In this document: positions 62,450-64,000 of the stretch, piece after piece | Numbering within the stretch: the stretch's first letter is position 1 | Layout: each line of letters opens with the position of its first letter | NCBI GenBank assembly: GCA_963921425.1 | Contig: OY992840.1 | Span: forward strand, 14,424,621 to 14,488,620 | Direction: 5' to 3' | Source: Dryas octopetala | Taxonomy: Eukaryota; Streptophyta; Magnoliopsida; Rosales; Rosaceae | DNA: 64,000 nucleotides | The notes under the pieces: model-generated | The model's input: the letters and a program-made list of their open reading frames with translations, nothing else | Database searches by the model: none | What the model was told of the DNA's origin: nothing | Position numbers and translations under genes: made by a program

Positions 62450-63030
62450 CCAGACAGAACCTGCTCTCAAATAAAGTGAATATCAACCTCTACATGCTTG
62501 GTTCTCTCATAAAGAACAGTATCTGAAGTATAATGGCAGATTTGTTATCATAAAATAATATATACGAGTCTCTCACTATAACTCCCAACCCATCAAGGAT
62601 GGAATGAAGCAATAAAATCTCATAAGTATCCTGAATCACTGAATCATAGTACAATACTCAGCCTCAGACAATCTAGAGACTTCACCTTTCTTCTTACTCT
62701 TCCATGAAATAACATGATTCCCATTAAAGGTACAGAACCCATACGTAGATCACCTATTTATACATGGACCAACATAGTCTGTATCGGTGAAACAAGATAC
62801 CGTAAGATGTGATGGGCAACATTAAAATGGAATGTAAGGGGTGCATGCATGAACTGACTAACAATACACATAAAAATAATCATGGGTCTAGCGTTGGTCA
62901 GATATATGAGTCTACCTACAAGACGCATGCTGGTGGATAAGGTCATAGATCACCTGACTCAGTGGACAACTTGAAATTCAAATCGATAAGCAAAGATGTT
63001 GGTCGCATACCAGCATCCTAGATCAACTTT
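62450..63030 (-). mobile_element. Degenerate Ty1/Copia RT-RNase H remnant
   Basis: Reverse-strand fragments in more than one frame: MRLVGRLIYLTNARP and VSQFMHAPLTFHFN with ILRYL (connection region), then TDYVGP, STYGFCTFNGNHVISW and SEAEYCTM (RNase H), then HVEVDIHF-like sequence near 62470. Stops and frameshifts interrupt it, so it is inactive. Different lineage or strand from the copy at 21.3-22.4 kb. LTRs were not identified. Confidence 0.75.
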
Positions 63031-64000
63031 CAAGGTGACAAAGATATTCCATGACGTGTGCGTACCAAGTGAACGCTTCCCCTCAACCAAGAAGAATAAA
63101 ACTAAAAGGAATATCTCTAAATGTTTAGGCAGATATACTCAAAGAGAAGCTAAAAATTTGATTCTATTTCAAAGCAACTCTTATTATGTTCCAACCAACT
63201 GTCTATAAGAGAGCCACAATCGCACACCTTCAAAGAGTAACCACCTTCTAGTTCACATAAAATAGTTAGTGAAGTACCATCCACCAACAACATAGTTAGT
63301 CCATTGTGTAAGAGTGCAACAACTAACCGCCATCTTGTTCATATAAAACATCTCTAATCATATTCTTTTAAAAAAGGAATACATCTCAGATCATACACTC
63401 ACTAAATCACTTCATACTCAGAGTAGTTAATCTGAATCAGCAGTACTCACACCTTTCTGTGTAACAACTTTATAAGAAAATATGGTAGTTAATTTAAATT
63501 TGTGGGAATTATGTTTATAAACCGGGACGTTTTTGTGTATTCAAGTTATGGAAATAACAGGAGTGCTAGAAGCTTTTCTGGAAGTTTGATAGTGCCTCCT
63601 TTAAACAAGATAAGAATTAAAGATAGATAAAGGACATACAGTCAAAGCAATCACAGGAACATTGGAAACTGAGTCTTGAGGATACCAAGACTTTGGTAAT
63701 CTGGTAGAAAATCATGACCCCACTGGCTTCAGCAATGTGCCTCCTGTCAAATAACCTTTAGAATTAGACACTAGAGAAGTATGAAACTCAGTAAACAATT
63801 TCATTAAAACTAGCTTCAACAGGACAAGTCCAAGAAATGCAATTGAAAAGAACCAGATGAAGCCAAAATGCAATTTGAAATCAAAATGGTAAAACCCAAA
63901 AAATATTTAATTCGCTCGGTGTGGGGCAGCGCAGAGAATCCCAGCAAAACCCAACTTCCACATTCTCTTCATCTATAAGCTATAGCCCAACAAAGAGAAA
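63031..64000. other. Window end, no gene recognised
   Basis: Probably further decayed retroelement sequence next to the Copia remnant, then AT-rich spacer. The last 100 bp become less AT-rich (AATTCGCTCGGTGTGGGG), which could be the beginning of a gene leader outside the window. Nothing firm can be said. Confidence 0.4.

Overview
The window is nuclear DNA from a flowering plant, most likely a woody core eudicot. A Rosaceae genome is my best guess, from general gene and repeat style only. The evidence is genes with many short GT-AG introns in AT-rich DNA, long AT-rich spacers, Copia, LINE and miniature inverted-repeat elements, and plant-only families (HVA22, FATB-type thioesterase, HIPP metal-binding proteins, UDP-arabinopyranose mutase). 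I see no bacterial, organellar or viral gene sets. All exon models were built by hand from splice signals, reading phase and remembered family sequences, and no search was run.

Layout. From 1.8 to 12.7 kb there are three forward housekeeping genes: ribosomal protein L7a (eL8), the SWI/SNF subunit SWI3A and the genome-stability factor RMI1. From 13.3 to 25.4 kb there is a reverse-strand array of three 11-beta-hydroxysteroid-dehydrogenase-like (steroleosin-type) short-chain dehydrogenases. One is intact and full length (23.65-25.41 kb), one is intact but shorter and carries a transposon in an intron (15.35-18.11 kb), and one is a pseudogene with two in-frame stops (13.36-14.92 kb). Between the upstream and middle copies lie a hAT-type element with a perfect 8-bp target duplication, a Harbinger-type MITE and a broken Copia element.

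From 26 to 34.5 kb there are a DUF4408/DUF761 protein, an HVA22 protein and an acyl-ACP thioesterase of FATB type. From 34.5 to 44.2 kb is a gene-poor spacer with foldback elements and microsatellites. From 44.2 to 46.1 kb is a two-HMA-domain HIPP gene ending in a CaaX box. From 55.1 to 56.8 kb is a UDP-arabinopyranose mutase (RGP) gene.

From 57.2 to 61.2 kb is a same-orientation second copy of the HIPP locus with its promoter. It lacks the last exon, has a nonsense codon, and is split by a 1.8-kb solo LTR with a 5-bp target duplication and an internal 83-bp repeat array. The final 3 kb hold Copia and LINE remnants and an unrecognised pair of terminal exons.

I found no evidence for a new multi-gene system. 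The genes look functionally independent. The most informative content is evolutionary: the decaying dehydrogenase array, the duplicated and then disrupted HIPP locus (with a MITE present in one copy and absent from the other), and several inverted-repeat elements with GC-rich or microsatellite cores that may be captured host DNA.
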